Part shown: positions 34,473-47,600 of the stretch, piece by piece
Layout: each line of letters begins with the position of its first letter
Numbering within the stretch: position 1 is the stretch's first letter
DNA from: Neckera pumila
Taxonomy: Eukaryota; Streptophyta; Bryopsida; Hypnales; Neckeraceae
Reading direction: 5' to 3'
DNA length: 64,000 bases
NCBI GenBank assembly: GCA_963969595.1
Contig: OZ018408.1
Span: forward strand, 10,227,823-10,291,822
The notes under the pieces: model-generated
What the model was told of the DNA's origin: nothing
Seen by the model: only the letters and a program-made list of their open reading frames with translations
The model's database searches: none
Position numbers and translations under genes: made by a program

Positions 34473-37400
34473 CTGCAATTAGTTCATTGTTGGTTTTTTA
34501 TTAGATTTTGGGTTCAAGTCCACCTATGTGACAGTTTCAGTGGCCGTAGACCTAGGGAGCTGCCACTTCAAAAATTTATAGAAACTACATGATTTATCCA
34601 AAAAATCTAATTTTTTTTCCTTAAAAGAATTCATGATTTTCAATTGCTAATACTACCAAAATATTATTTTCAAGAAAAGGTGCCTCCTCCAAATATGCTG
34701 AATTGCTGATTTTGACGGTTTTGGATGTTTCCACCGTAATTAGCATTACTGAAAACTGAATCACCGAGAGCACCATCAGCCGGGGTCGCGAAGGAATGGG
34801 GTGGTTTGGAATTCTCCACTTGCCTCTTCAGTGAAGCACTTGAGGCAGTGAGTTTTGTCCTCGAGTTTGTCCTCAAGTTGCCCACTACAGTAGCTAATCC
34901 ACGACGGCAGTCGAGGAGAGGTTGACGACCAGTGTTGTCAATGGAAATTCCTGGACTCCCATTGCTCAGCCGTCATTTCAATGATTAGAAGGGGCCGGGG
35001 GTTGGTATGCGCGCTCATCACTGGGTACAACATGGCGTAACGTTCCTCGAAGTTCGTGGACTACCTGACGTCAAGATCCCACACTCAATGACTCTTGGAA
35101 GTTTGGACCCCTGGTGGCCTGGATTGCGGATTGGATTACTGGGGTATATGGTGCCACACATGCACATGCCTCAGAAACTATTAAAAAATCTGTATGTCCG
35201 TTTCATTTGTTTAAAACAACAACAACAACAAAGAAAAAACGGAGTATCTGTTGAAGTATTCACGAATGATACTGTAAACATCTTCAAGGGGGACTGTACT
35301 GCACACATCCGCATTACCTTACAAAAGTATCAGGATTCAGAAATGCACACCTTACGAGAACCAAGGTTCGGGGAGAAGCGTCGGTTAGTTCGTGGTTGGC
35401 CGGTGGAATTGGCCCGGGAATAAAAAAAAACAGTTGCAATTAGAAAATATCAGGAAAAAAACCCAGTGAAAAGATCTCGATTTGGAGTGAAAAGTCGGTT
35501 CAATGGAAAAAGAGCTGGTGAAACTCAATAAATATCGTGAAGACTCCCAAGAACAGTGTCAAGCACCGCACACATACGACGAAAATTAGTATCGGTTTTT
35601 TTTAATGCAATGGTTCTTTCCATTTGTTCAAAAAAATAAAATAAAATAAAATAAAAAACAAATTAGTATCGGTTCATCACTGTGAGATTGAGCTGGGTCG
35701 GTGGAGGAATGTCTTTTCTATTTCAACCATCTTTTTTATTGAGTTTTTTTTGGTTATTCTTCATTCTTTTTTACTCCTTTGCATTGACGATTACCGAGTA
35801 TCAAGGTTTTCCGTTTCAAAAGCCCCGTACAGTACTGTACCGTCGATCGAAAAGGCTTCCTCGTCGTCCTCCACTCCTCCTGTGTACCTTACTTCTTTGC
35901 CCCTTGCGGACTTGTGTGAAGTATGAACATCATCAATGAGCTGTGGGAGAGATTTTTGTTCTCCGGAGGTGCACTCACACCTTACTAGGCTTTTTGGAAT
36001 GGCGGCTGCCCTTTTTTGCTTTTAGGCTAGCTTTGGACTCGAGTAGTCGAGGTGTGGATAAGGGCGTAATAATAAGAATACGCGAAGATATGTTCCAGGC
36101 AGCTGGTGGAAGGACCGGAACCAACCGTAGGTCGCCCAGCGCCCCAGCCAACTGGAGTGACCCTGGAAAATCTCAGTGCCGAGGAAGAACACTGGCCAGC
36201 GGAGCCCAAGACATGTGGCGGCTTTCAGGGCTTTAATTAATTAATGAATTAACGAACTCATAGTGCAGCAGAGAAGGAATCTTACCATGGAAACAGTAAC
36301 TCAAAAGTTAGTGGTCCCAAATTATAACTTAAAGACAGTCGTAGAAAAATAAGGCAAGGCCATAGTCCTAGATGTCCGAACCAACAAAAAAGAAACATTT
36401 GAATAAAAAACAACTACTGTAGGTTCAAAATGTCGGAAGCAACTGAACATTGTTGAAATGATGCTTAGGAAATCAGAGGAGTTCTCTGTATACATGGTGG
36501 AATTGGCCACATTTTTGAACTCGATGATTCTCTCGATGGGTCATTACATTACTGTAGTGTTCCTAGATAGCCAACTCCAAGTGACAATTGTAGGCAAGCA
36601 ACTCATCTAATTCTAGAGCACTTCCACAACTTCCTATTTCCAGTAACTAAAATTATTAAGGCATGAGTCGGTTGATCCTATCAATGAATCACCCAGTTAT
36701 AATAATAGAGAAGTTCCGATATTGTTGAATTGTTTTCGTGTTTGGCACTTCAGTTCAGTTGGCTCAAATTTCTCCCCGGACACTGGACCACTTTCCACAG
36801 AAAACTCCGGCATGCGTCACACCGATGCCAAGAGTGCTAATTAATCATTTCCCGGAGAGATTGAGCGCTGAATCATCCCTCCTTTAGGTAGGAGAATCAG
36901 GAGCCTTTTTGGATAAGGTGACTTCGCTCCAATCCGTTTGTAGAATTGTAGGCTAAAGAACATGTGGAACGCATTAAACCTGGCATTAATTATGAACCTG
37001 ACGGAGTGTGCATCATCTTAATTTAATAATAATCTATGCAACAAGTGGTGATTCCATTTGACATTTTGATGAGAATTGAGATGAAAGGAAAAAATTGAGA
37101 TTCCGTTTCCGCTAGAATCATCAATAACTTACATTACTCCACTTTTCTCCCGGCTTCAATGGAATCTGGGAATCAGTTGCAAAGTGGCTTCCCTCGTTGG
37201 CTCTTTGAATTTGATTCCGTCAGTGCGTGTACACTTTGTAGTATCTGTCAGTACTACAGCAAATTGCTGTTCCATGACTACTTAACTTATGTTGAAATTA
37301 GTGCAAAAAGTAACGGAAGATCGAAAGAAAAGCTAACACAGTGAGATCTTTTGAGCTTCAAAGTACGAAAGTGGGATTCCCAGTTGCTGTGCACGCAATG

Positions 37401-38250
37401 CTAGAGGAGGTACGGGAAGGTAGCAGCTTCTAAAAGAGGCTCTTTTTAGTCTAATAATTCCTCCTCCAAGGCCGAATCACCAGAAAAATGGGATGAGACT
37501 GTTCGCAAACTCAAGAAAAATGCAACCTAATAAGTGGCTTCATGAATTTCCGACACTGTAGTCATTATGTTTTTAAAAAAAATATTCAAAGTTGAAAAAC
37601 ATAGGATAGCCTACACTTAAAAAGGCTAGACTCTCCTTGGACGGACACTTTTGAGGCACAATTGCCCATGTATAATACAAAACCAACTAATAGGGCATGA
37701 ATGTAATTAAAAAATGAGGCTACACCATCACAATGTTGTGCTTGAAAATACCACGTATTTTCAAGATGGACAAGAATTGTTTGACCATTTAAATGCCGCT
37801 TACAATGACAAGGAGTAGAAAGAAAATCCGGAGATTCTCCTGATTTGCATTTCATGTCCCAATGCTGCTTTTCTCAGATGAGAGTGTGGACAGTAGTTAC
37901 ATGATCATGGAACCATTCACGAAAAATGGGACCGGAGTCTATTGGAAGGCAGCCTTGCCCCCATGGAACAAAAATTTTCTTCATAGTAAGCTAGTAAGAG
38001 TGCCACCACAACTCAACATGATCACCCACATTGCGGCTGGAAGCAAGGATGGGCATCACTACCATAAGTTAGACTCTAGCGAACTTTTATATTTTGGGAA
38101 GGTGTGTCGAGAAATTCTCTGGCCTTCAGATGGGACAAGGCAGGAATCATCGAATATGTGAGACATTAACCTTGATAACAATGTCGTATTGGGATATCAC
38201 AACAATGGTGAGTACGTAATATGTAACCCCACTTAATTGAGTCAATTGAG
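34473..38250. other. Intergenic, mixed composition, no gene supported
   Basis: The open frame at 35007-35423 (plus, 138 codons) begins with ATG and includes a run of five glutamines. Frames at 35682-36236 (plus) and 37862-38161 (plus) also exist. None matches a family I recognise, several overlap antisense frames, and no exon chain can be built. These could be eroded gene pieces. Confidence 0.4.
35598..35659 (+). mobile_element. 62-bp LINE 3'-end insertion with 15-bp target-site duplication
   Basis: AAATTAGTATCGGTT occurs at 35583-35597 and again exactly at 35660-35674. Between them is only TTTTTTAATGCAATGG, a stretch ending CCATTTGTTCAAA, and an AAAAT-repeat tail. This is the 3' terminus of the LINE family at 42034-44619. 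It is an extremely 5'-truncated retrotransposition. Confidence 0.9.
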
Positions 38251-38254
38251 TTAA

Positions 38255-39190
38255 TCCCTAAGCCCTAAACATGCTTTTTTGAGAACATAGTGTTTTTGGG
38301 CAGCTCACTACGAGCGGAGTTTTTAATTTTTTTCTTTGAAATTTTCACACAACATTTCCCCAAGGAGTAGCTTTAAGGCTCAACAATTTTCATAACTTTT
38401 GACTACTTGATTAAAAAGATATTGCATGATATGTCATTTTCATTGCTCGGCGGGCAGCTTGGGCAGCCAAAAAAATTTCTTTAAAAATCACTCTTTAGGA
38501 AAATAAAAATTTGAAATTGGTTCTTTAGATTTATATGTACACGGGAAGCTTTGAATCATTCCATTTGGATTAATAAGTCAAAAGTTATGAGGATTCTTAG
38601 TTTGAGGGTAGTTATGCAATCTCAACTTTAAAATAAACTTTGAAGTCCTTTATTTAAATCAATTTTCAATATTTTTGAAAAAAAATAAAAACATTGGGTG
38701 TAGATTGTTTATTAGAACATTACAATCGTTGGGATTGGCATTTTTCAATTCCATAAATAAATTCTTAACAATTTAGTGTCTTGAATCATTCTCTACCTCT
38801 TCCTACTTACTATTTTTTTTCCTATATGTTGTACAATTCTAAATGATCTGAAATTTTTCAAGCATGTAGCCAACTTGCCTTCGAGAATAAATTTAAAGAG
38901 TAACCACCATTTTGGACATTTTTTCATACAAATGTGACCTTGTGAAGGGTAGCTGCCCGTTTTTTTTGCAGGGACAAAAAAAGGATTTTTGTCAATTCAA
39001 ACGCTATAATCTTGCAATCCACATGGTGGAAAATTTTGAAATTTTTTCCACATCTTCTCAAACCAGTGTACTACAAGGTCCTACGGTTATATGTGTCCAA
39101 AAATGCTTTTTTTCTAAAATTTGGCACTAGTATTAGAAATGGCAGTTTTAGAGCATTTTTGGTGAAAACATAGTCAAAAACCTTTAGGGG
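38255..39190. mobile_element. TTAA-flanked element, subfamily A, 936 bp
   Basis: TTAA (38251-38254) then TCCCTAAGCCCTAAACATGC. The right end is CAAAAACCTTTAGGGG then TTAA (39191-39194). The left half (GGGCAGCTCACTACGAGCGG, GGAGTAGCTTTAAGGCTCAA) is the sequence duplicated head-to-head in the foldback at 12172-12896. The right half matches 26760-27665. Confidence 0.85.
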
Positions 39191-39933
39191 TTAATTGTAA
39201 AGTGAACCCCAATTTGTATGATTGGTGTCAAAGGAAGCCTCAATCAAGAATAGTACAAAAGAAACACAACACCAAATTCCATCACACCTTTCATGACATC
39301 CAATAGCATGCATTGTCACTGCTTTTGGCTCTAAAGTAGATGGTCTAGAGTAGATGCTCTAGAGTAGATACCATCTACTCTTAGCCAGGGCAATGACTAT
39401 GAGCTCCTAAATGTTATGTAATTTAGGTGCTTTAAGGAATTAGGGACATCTAAGGAATGACCCATTAAAGTCTTGCATCAACCAATGTGAGATTTTTTTC
39501 AATAAATGAGATTTGGGCTACATTAGATTGAGTTTATGATGACAGTCAATGTCTAAGTGAAGTGATTAGTGATTGCAACATGAACTTCCACGTTTTGAAT
39601 GTAAATTCATCACATGAAGTGACTTTTTTAGGCTTTCATGTTGTGGCCATGTTAGGAATTATTGTGACTACTTTAGATGAATAAGATGACCTTTATAGAA
39701 ACACTTTTTGTAGGTTTTAAGTTAGTCTAGATGACTCTTTGGAGCTAATTGGGTAGCAAACTTCAAAAATCCATAACAAATTCAAACTTTGTCAAAAAAA
39801 TTAATTTCAATTGCTTTCCACATTTCTCACATATATCTTAATATGGAAGATTAAAAAAATATTAACAATGCCAAAGGGGCAAACCAAGCATTCTCCTTGT
39901 CATAGATAGGTTTTCCTTAGTTCCTTCTCTTTA

Positions 39934-40007
39934 TTTATTTATTTATTTATTTATTTTGAACAAATGGACAGGACCCATTGCATTAAAAAAAGCCACAATA
40001 CACAACA
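39934..40007 (-). mobile_element. Short LINE 3'-end insertion
   Basis: A TTTA-repeat run is followed by GAACAAATGGACAGGACCC and ATTGCATTAAA. On the minus strand this is the LINE 3' end of 42034-44619. A 12-bp flank TCCTTCTCTTTA versus TCCTCATCTTTA (10 of 12 identical) may be the target duplication. It abuts the MITE at 40026. Confidence 0.55.
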
Positions 40008-40025
40008 TCCTCATCTTTAGCTATA

Positions 40026-40313
40026 AGATAACCACACCTAATTTTACCACTTTTAAAACTGACACCTCTAGATTCTTGCCTAAACTATATACTCACTATT
40101 CATAAGAGTTTAGGGTTGGTTTTAGAAACACCTAGTTTCCACACTTTGAATATTCATAATTTATTAATATGGTGTCCAAAAAATGCATTCTAAGAGAATA
40201 TAGAATCCCCTTTTGGTTGCCAACAAGACCCAACAAAATGAGTTTTCAATATAATTATGTAAACCATGCTGAATTACTTATGGCATTCAGTTGATTTTAG
40301 GTGTATAGTAGAA
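40026..40313. mobile_element. Decayed AGGT-type MITE in inverse orientation
   Basis: It starts AGATAACCACACCTAATTTT after TA (40024-40025). The interior AATGCATTCTAAGAGAATAT and GATTTTAGGTGTA at the right are the inverse of 52090-52370. The right terminus is eroded. Confidence 0.55.
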
Positions 40314-42022
40314 CCACCCATTTCTAACCAGGCATCAATATCCAACCTGTAGGGTGTAGCTATTTTCAACCAAGGTTGGAATAGGTTTCCAACCAAAGTT
40401 TGGAATGTGATATTTTCTTCTTTGCAAGGTTGGGACTATAAAGTCATGACACATGTCTTGATGTAGTGAGCAATAAAGTAGGAATGAATGAGTGGGAAAG
40501 TAGGTATGGCATGATCGGAATTGGAAGACTCCATATATTGGGTATAGATTGAGGCCATTTGTTGGCTTCCAAAATTCATAGTAATTTGAATACAAGGAAA
40601 AAATCACAAAAAATTGGCAATGCCTATCATTTCTATCTTTCAACAGGGCAATAAATTTACATTACCTTCTACTGCTCTGGACCATACGCAGATCGCTTAA
40701 ATAAGTGGTCGACTATGGGTGATTCTAGTATAGTTAGTTACCTGAGCAGTCTCTCCAGCTCTGGTAAGTATCGGAACAGTGCCGTCTCTTCTTAGCAACT
40801 GTTGTGACTCTTCTTCCCAAGTTCTATTAATTGAGTGCGTGAAATTAATTAGAAATAGGTGATGGGATGGGATGTCGGTGCGCCCAACAACAACAGCAAT
40901 GATCTTCAGTTGCTCTTTTTAACTAACTTGAAAGTGATGCAGCAAATCATAGGGCGTGTGTGTTCCGGAGCAAGGCAAGGTGAGACAAATGCCCAGCACT
41001 TTTCATTTATTTCAACTGTAAAAATAACAAAAAAAAAACAAAAAAAAACACTGACGCTCTTCATAAACTACACAATGGAAATTGATGGATTCTCATGGCA
41101 ACTAACACTTTTTTCAGAAATGGAGAAACCCATTGACCTGCACACAGTTGAACCAAAACTCTTCTGGCTGGCCAATTTCTGGAAGACTGAATACCATAAG
41201 TCAAAACCGAAGCATTTGAACCGTGCCATGATCACTCAACTATTCAATTGGCAAAAGTGTTGGAACTTTGGACCATGAATATGCAAGCATATGCTGGATT
41301 GCTGGAATGGAATGGAATGGCAACGAGTTGGAGCCCGTGCCCCTGGACAAGTGGAAAGTGCTCCGTCTTGTGTGTACGAAATGAAAGCAAAAAGTTGAAA
41401 TAAAGTGATAATATGTACTTCGATCCATGCGTAGGAATGTGAAAATAAAGGTGGAAAGTTTACTTTTCATAAAAAAATTAATATAGCAATGATACTAATT
41501 TTAGAAGTGGCATTAATTTTGAATCCTCACTAATAGGATACTTCAATGCAGCTTGACCCCACTTTTATGCAGTAGGTCCATAGGACATCAAAGTAATAGT
41601 GAAAATGAGAATAAATCTTATCATTAGTATCACACGATTTAAATTAGTATAAGTTTGAAATTTTGATGTAGTGCTAAAAGAAGTAAAATAGAGTACAATA
41701 AGTTTATCAAGGCTTCAAAAAAGTTACTTGGATATGCCAATATAAATGATTCTAAAATCTTTTCCAAGTTACAATCATCCAAGAATAATTTGGCTTCTTG
41801 CCCAGTAAATAATGATTAGAGCATCCTCAATACAACATTGACATGGAATGTGAATCTGAGAGGCATGATAAAAGTCAAACTTGGATTTCAATTGTCTTTA
41901 AGTTTGACTAAGAAAATATACCTCCAATAATCTATTTTTTATTGCATACAATTTTTTCCCAAATGGTTAAAATTGTATTTTTTGTGGCACTTTGAAAGTA
42001 GCCTCCTAAAAATACTGAAAAA
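40314..42022. other. Intergenic, no gene supported
   Basis: The open frame at 40859-41278 (plus, 139 codons, ATG start) has no recognisable domain and contains a lysine-rich low-complexity part. The end of the stretch (41880-42022) is the dispersed repeat shared with 2577-2690. Confidence 0.4.
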
Positions 42023-42033
42023 ACATCTTAAAA

Positions 42034-44380
42034 AAGCCTATGATGTATCTTGGGATTTCCTATTCCAAGTTATGCAAAAAATTGGGATACCAAACTCGTT
42101 CTCCCGCTTGGTCTTCATGTTACTACAAGGTGCATCTGCAACAGTGATGCTTAATAGGAAAGCCACCTCCTCCTTCCCTATCCAGCATGGTGTGCGATAA
42201 GGTTGTCCACTGACACCATACCTTTTCTTACTTATTGGTGAAGCCCTCAATATAGCCGCTGCTAAGGAGCAACGTCTAGGGAGGATTCATGGTATTCAAT
42301 TACCTAATAGCAATCATCAGCAATTGTTGTCACAATACGCTGATGACACTAATTTATCAGTTAGAGGACAAGAGGAGGACTTACAAAATACCATCACCCT
42401 TCTACAACAATTTGGATCAGCCTCTGGACTACTCATTACCTGGACCAAGAGTGTTGCTTACTGGTTTTCAAAGGCACTTCTATCAGCATGGTCAAATCAC
42501 TTTGGCTTAACCTAGGCTCCACTGGGTTCTCTCTCGAAGCTATTAGGTGCCCCGTTTGGAATTACATTAGAGACATTAGATGTTGATGGATTTCGTCAAC
42601 AAAAGATAGTCAAGAAGCTGACCTATTGGACTACCCAACGACTCTCACTTGCAGGCCAAGCTACAGTGGTCAACATCATCTTACTATCTACATTATATTA
42701 TTTCATTGCCATTTGGAGCGGTTCACTCCAAGTTATTTGATCAATTCGAGGGAACCTCCATAACTACCTATGGAGCGGGACGGAGCACACATCTCGTACT
42801 AGAGTTAGTTGGGATGACTGTTGCCTACCCAAAGAGATTGGTGGACTCAAGCTTCTTGACCCCGAGATTTCTCTTTTGGCATTATTAGCCAAGTGGATAG
42901 AATATGCAATCGAACCTGGCATATCAAGCTTGAAGATTCTTCTTAGATATAGGATTTGTAGAATGAAGCCTAATCCAAGATGTGGCTACTGGTTTCCATC
43001 AAAAGCTTGGCTTATGGTTAAAAATCCATCGGTTACCCGTGGTTCCAAAACCTGGAATAGAGTTACGGCGACATGTTGTCATATGACTATTGTCATATGT
43101 TCACATTGAGCCTTCCCCGCCTTCTAACTCAGATGAGGTGCTCACCACCAGCTTCTTGTGGTCCACCACCTACATAGGATCCAACTTCAACTTTTCAATG
43201 GACAGAGCCAGAGAATTAGCAAAGAACGGCCTAAGAACTATTGCAGATCTATGGGACATAAGGATTCAAGACTTCAGACCGTGGGAAGAGGTTTCGACAT
43301 CATTCTTACTACAAGACAACAAGCGACTCAAATGGACCTATTTTCATAGCCAATATATCCAATGCTTGGATGGTAATGCTTACTAGACAGTACAACCTAA
43401 TTCAAGATGGAGAGTGGCTCGGAATCTTTGCTGGATTAGAAGACCCAATCCCACTAATATCGTGGCAATGTAATGGCACCGACCTTACGATACTAAGGCC
43501 TGACTTCTAGTACCTTACTTCACCTAGCCACATAACTAGAGCAACTATTGGAGCCGTCTCACGAAGACTATCCCCTCTCCCAATCTCCTCTGAGGTTGAC
43601 ACATATGGAGGCTTCGTGTGATGTGTAAGAATACTAGAGATTCAGAAGAATCATACTGCAGGCCCAAATTTGTTCTACTATGGCGCTACCCAGACACTAA
43701 CTTTTGATCCAAGTCGATGGCATTGGAGTTCTGGCAAACCCATTTGGTCTTACTCAACTGCGAATGGATGGCAGTTACTGATGAAACATTGTCAACTTAA
43801 GTGAAGCATTCCCTTGAAATGGAAAGGCACACTTCATCCCTCCTGCTCACTTGATTGGAAGGAAGTTTGGCACAAAACCTGTCCTCAAAAAGAAGCAGCA
43901 TTTGTGTGGTCTCTGTACCATAATGGCATTGCAATCTACTCTTGGCGAGCTCGTATTAATCCTGATATCAACATTAGATGTAACTGCTGTTCAACGGATA
44001 TGGATGAAACTCCCATACATACATTTTATGAGTGTCTAAGAGCCCAAGTAATATAGGAGTATGCGCAATCCATCATCCATCACATTTGTGGCGCTCAACG
44101 AGTGATGGGATCACATTCTCGCTTTAGCCCTACCCAGTGCATATTTGGATCAACGCTCCCTTGAAGGTTTCACAGCATCAAAGTTATTTGGTCTCTCCTT
44201 CGAGATTCATCCCTGTGGTTGTTATGGATCGCTCGCAACAACAAGGTGTTCTCACAAACTCAGTGGCCTCCAGATTTCGTTCAATAGGCCCTTTGGAACG
44301 CGCTTCTTAACTCTAGGAGGCCTGCGTTTCTTAAAGCCCATAGTACTGCTAAACTTTGTCTGCTCCAAGTAGTCTCCATC
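42034..44380 (+). pseudogene. LINE ORF2 remnant: reverse transcriptase and zinc-binding region
   Basis: The translation in shifting frames starts at KKAYDVSWDFLF, passes HGVR-stop-GCPLTPYLF and QYADDTNLSV (the catalytic YADD), then LAGQATVVNIILLS. It continues to AKWIEYAIEPGISSLKILLR and the zf-RVT region DWKEVWHKTCPQKEAAFVWS, WRARIN, CNCC and ETPIHTFYEC at 43850-44040. The first catalytic aspartate motif and everything upstream (endonuclease, ORF1) are missing. A TAA at about 42199 replaces the expected glutamine of the RQGCPLSP motif, and further stops and frameshifts follow (for example near 42514, 42739, 43384). It cannot make active enzyme. Family identity is certain from motif order; the exact clade is not determined. 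Confidence 0.9.
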
Positions 44381-44619
44381 TGGCTCGAGTTTGACTTAGT
44401 TTGGGTGCAATCTCCCGTTCTTGCCACCCGTGTTGGCAACTAGATTAGCTGGAACAACGAAGGCCCCCTTCCTTGTCTTTTTGCTTAGTCTTTCTTTTTT
44501 TCCTTTTATGCTCGTTTTCTTTTCATTGTCCAGCCTTCTGGCTTGGCCGTTTTGGACTTGGTGGTTTTTTTTTTAATGCTATGGGTCTCCCATTTGTTCA
44601 AAGAAAAAGAAAAAAAAAC
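42034..44619 (+). mobile_element. 5'-truncated LINE, 2.6 kb
   Basis: It is truncated just before the first reverse-transcriptase motif and ends TTTAATGCTATGGGTCTCCC, ATTTGTTCAAA and an A-rich tail. The flanks ACATCTTAAAA (42023-42033) and ACATCTTGAAA (44620-44630) differ by one base and serve as the target duplication. The homologous unoccupied repeat at 2577-2690 contains the same CATCTTGAAAG once. Confidence 0.85.
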
Positions 44620-44630
44620 ACATCTTGAAA

Positions 44631-47600
44631 GCTTCAAATATTATGCACTCTGCATTGTAACTGCGCTTTTGACAGTTGTTCGACAAATCCGACAGTGGCC
44701 ATTGCTTCGACCAAACTACAGAACTTGAAATCAATCTGGAATCATGATTCCCTCACATAATTCAAGTTCCAAGCGGAATGCCTTCATGAACACTTTTGTC
44801 TGGAATTTTAATTTTGGTATTACTTGCTCGATTGTTGCAGCAAACGGTGTAATGAATTCATTAACGTGGTGGCATTTTGATTGCCCAATGTCTGGAAATC
44901 TGTTTATAGAAAATATCTATATTTGCTGAGAATTTACTTCGCAACTGATTGCAAGAATTTCTTTGACTGGAATCTGATGGAGTGAGCACTTCGCCAGAGA
45001 GCATATTGAATATAATTGGCTTCCGAAGTACGAAGTATTACAACTGAAGGAGTATCAGGAAGTAGTTTTTATTGTTCCATTCAGACAGTAGAATTGGAGC
45101 TCTACAACTGACCGCAATCAACCAACGGAACTGGCTTGTGGTCAATGCAAGGAATGCGAGGAGTTAGTTAAAAGCAATCCAAGTAGTAATGCAACCTCCA
45201 ATGTCCATGAGTTCTCACCCAAAAAGAATTTAAAAGAAAATCCCAATAAAATTTAAAAATCTCCTCAATCAAATCAGTTGGATTGGCTTCCAAATGTCAA
45301 GCCTTGACACAGATAGTTTACCAAGACAAAACAAAATGTTGCTCCTTTCCTCCGAGATTTTCGGATAGCGCACACTCTGACCCCAGAATTAGAAACCATG
45401 TTCAACCATTCTTTAATAAAATATCTATAAATATCAGACTGTCAATGTTCTTCGTTGCCGGAAACTGCCTACAATCCGACTAGTGCGTTCACACCAGTCG
45501 ACCCTTTTTCGGTCCTCGCAATCATCAGTAGATGATCTGTCGCTTGCCAAATTCATCGTTGAAGTCATAGTATAATCGTTTCTGATTCATCATGGGGTCG
45601 TGATTTCTATTTTATGCTTGAGGTTTAACCCGAAATTAATCGATTCGAACTGAAGGCAGCTTTTGTCTCGCAAACTTCTCAAAGGTTGCCTCCAGAGGGT
45701 TTCCTCAGAAGGACACTCAACAAAAGGGCCGGAAGAATGCGCAATTGCATATTCCCTCAAAGAATTAAAAACCAAAACAAACAAGCTGGGCTTTCCGTGA
45801 TTGATGGTCGTGATCATGGCTCCTCACGGGTCGCGCTTTCGTGGGCAGTACACAAAAGCCCTTTTGACTTGGAGGCACATGCAAGTCTCACCATCCCGCA
45901 ACTTGAATGCGAATCTCTAGCTTCGGGAATTAAATTCGGGAGCTTCAACTTGTAATAAAGATTTCACCATTCATCACTGGTAAGAGTGCCGACAGTCAAC
46001 GTCAAAGTGCACCACTTGTTACCGGAATTCAGACTTCAATGCGACGGACCTTCCTTAAGGAACTGAAGGCCTGACATTTTCAGGATTCCTGGACTAATGT
46101 GGGAACCCAAAAACCTCTATACCCAATTTCTCAGTGCAACTATTTATGAAATTTCGCAGCCGGCGTCTGGTATATCACAGCTCGAGTAAGCTTATATATA
46201 TGGAATTTCACAGCATGAATCTGGATTTGTTTTTTCAGGTTCTATTCCATACCATACCAGTGAAATTCCGTAATTGCAATACATAAGGAATTCACTGAGT
46301 CCATGAACTTTACTTTCTGGAAATTTTTCTGGTAGTCCATTTCGAATCATGGATGCTTCGTGGTGCACGCTCTGTGAACGTGAAGGACGGGTCCTGGAAA
46401 AAATGAACGTGCATGAAAGGTTGATGGCAACTGGAGGCCAACTGCAACCAACAAGTCAATGCCAGGCATGGGTTTGATGGCCTGTAATTGTGTACTGCAA
46501 TTGAATTTGAAGCTTTTCTAGCTGGCGGGTGTCTTCGATTGTTCCCTGCATCCAAGTGACCGGGAATTAATTGCTGAGTGGAGCCAGAATGGACCATCGT
46601 TATCTAGATGTACTACGTGGTTGGCTAGATTGCGGCTTCTCCAATATCTGAGGAGATTGAATGATATGGTGTGCTGCGCCCGACTTTGCAGTAGTTGAGA
46701 TGGATGAAAGCAATTTCAGAGAACTGACAGATTTGTGGTGATTCGATTGCTTTCAAAAAATCTGAAACGAAAGCGGTAAGCCCATTGCTTTAAAGGGAAA
46801 ACAAATGCAATTCAAGGGATGATTATATTGACTGTTCGTCAAACAGACGATGATTCATCGATGCTGCATCACCTTCTCAAGACCTCAGCTTTTGGTCTTA
46901 TTTTGTGAAAGTCGTACCTCTGTGAAGCTGGTACTGTGAACTTCATTGGCAACGTGGAGAGCTAATAAACTCATATTCTGTTATAATACTTTTGGGGTTG
47001 CACCACCTGCAACCAACATGGGAGCTCTTTGTAAATATTAAAAAATAACAAAATTCCCTTAATCCGAACATCTGGTTGCAGTAAGAGTCTTGCACACGGA
47101 GACTATCTCCGGATTTCCAGTTACAGTATTGCCAAGAGGGGAAATTTGTGCCACTGGTGCCCAAAAAGAAATACTGAATAAACAAATTTAATTTTAAATT
47201 TTAAATTTTAAATTTGTGCCAGTGATTTTTCCCTGATTTCCTGTTTTTGCCTGATTATTCCTCCCGTTTCTAGTGCAAAACATCTGGGAACTTGTGATAC
47301 TTCCGTAAGGAGCAAGGATAATCTCCCTGTGTTGAGGGGTGCGAACTTGTGCATGATTTAAACTCAGAAGTCGGCACTGAGCTAATAATCAGATTGGAGG
47401 TGAATGGTAAGTCTATCTATATTTACCCACAAGGAATGATACGGTCATATTCGTTATTTTTGGCATAATTTCCACAGGTTAATTAATTGGCATTTTCTTA
47501 GAAACCTTACATTTGTTAGAATGGCGAATTTCAGTGAAAATTGGTGCTGTTTCAATTGCCCAACCGAAACCTGAGATCTATTTTCCTTCAATCAATGGGA

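Noticed and set aside
34510..34525. GGGTTCAAGTCCACC, a B-box-like word suggesting a tRNA gene
   Set aside because: No cloverleaf arms or A box at the proper distance could be formed around it; at best a tRNA-derived repeat fragment.
35007..35423. 138-codon open frame with a glutamine run
   Set aside because: No domain, no exon partners, and codon content that does not stand out from the background; may be chance.
40859..41278. 139-codon open frame with ATG start
   Set aside because: No recognisable family, low-complexity lysine part derived from an A-run, no supporting context.
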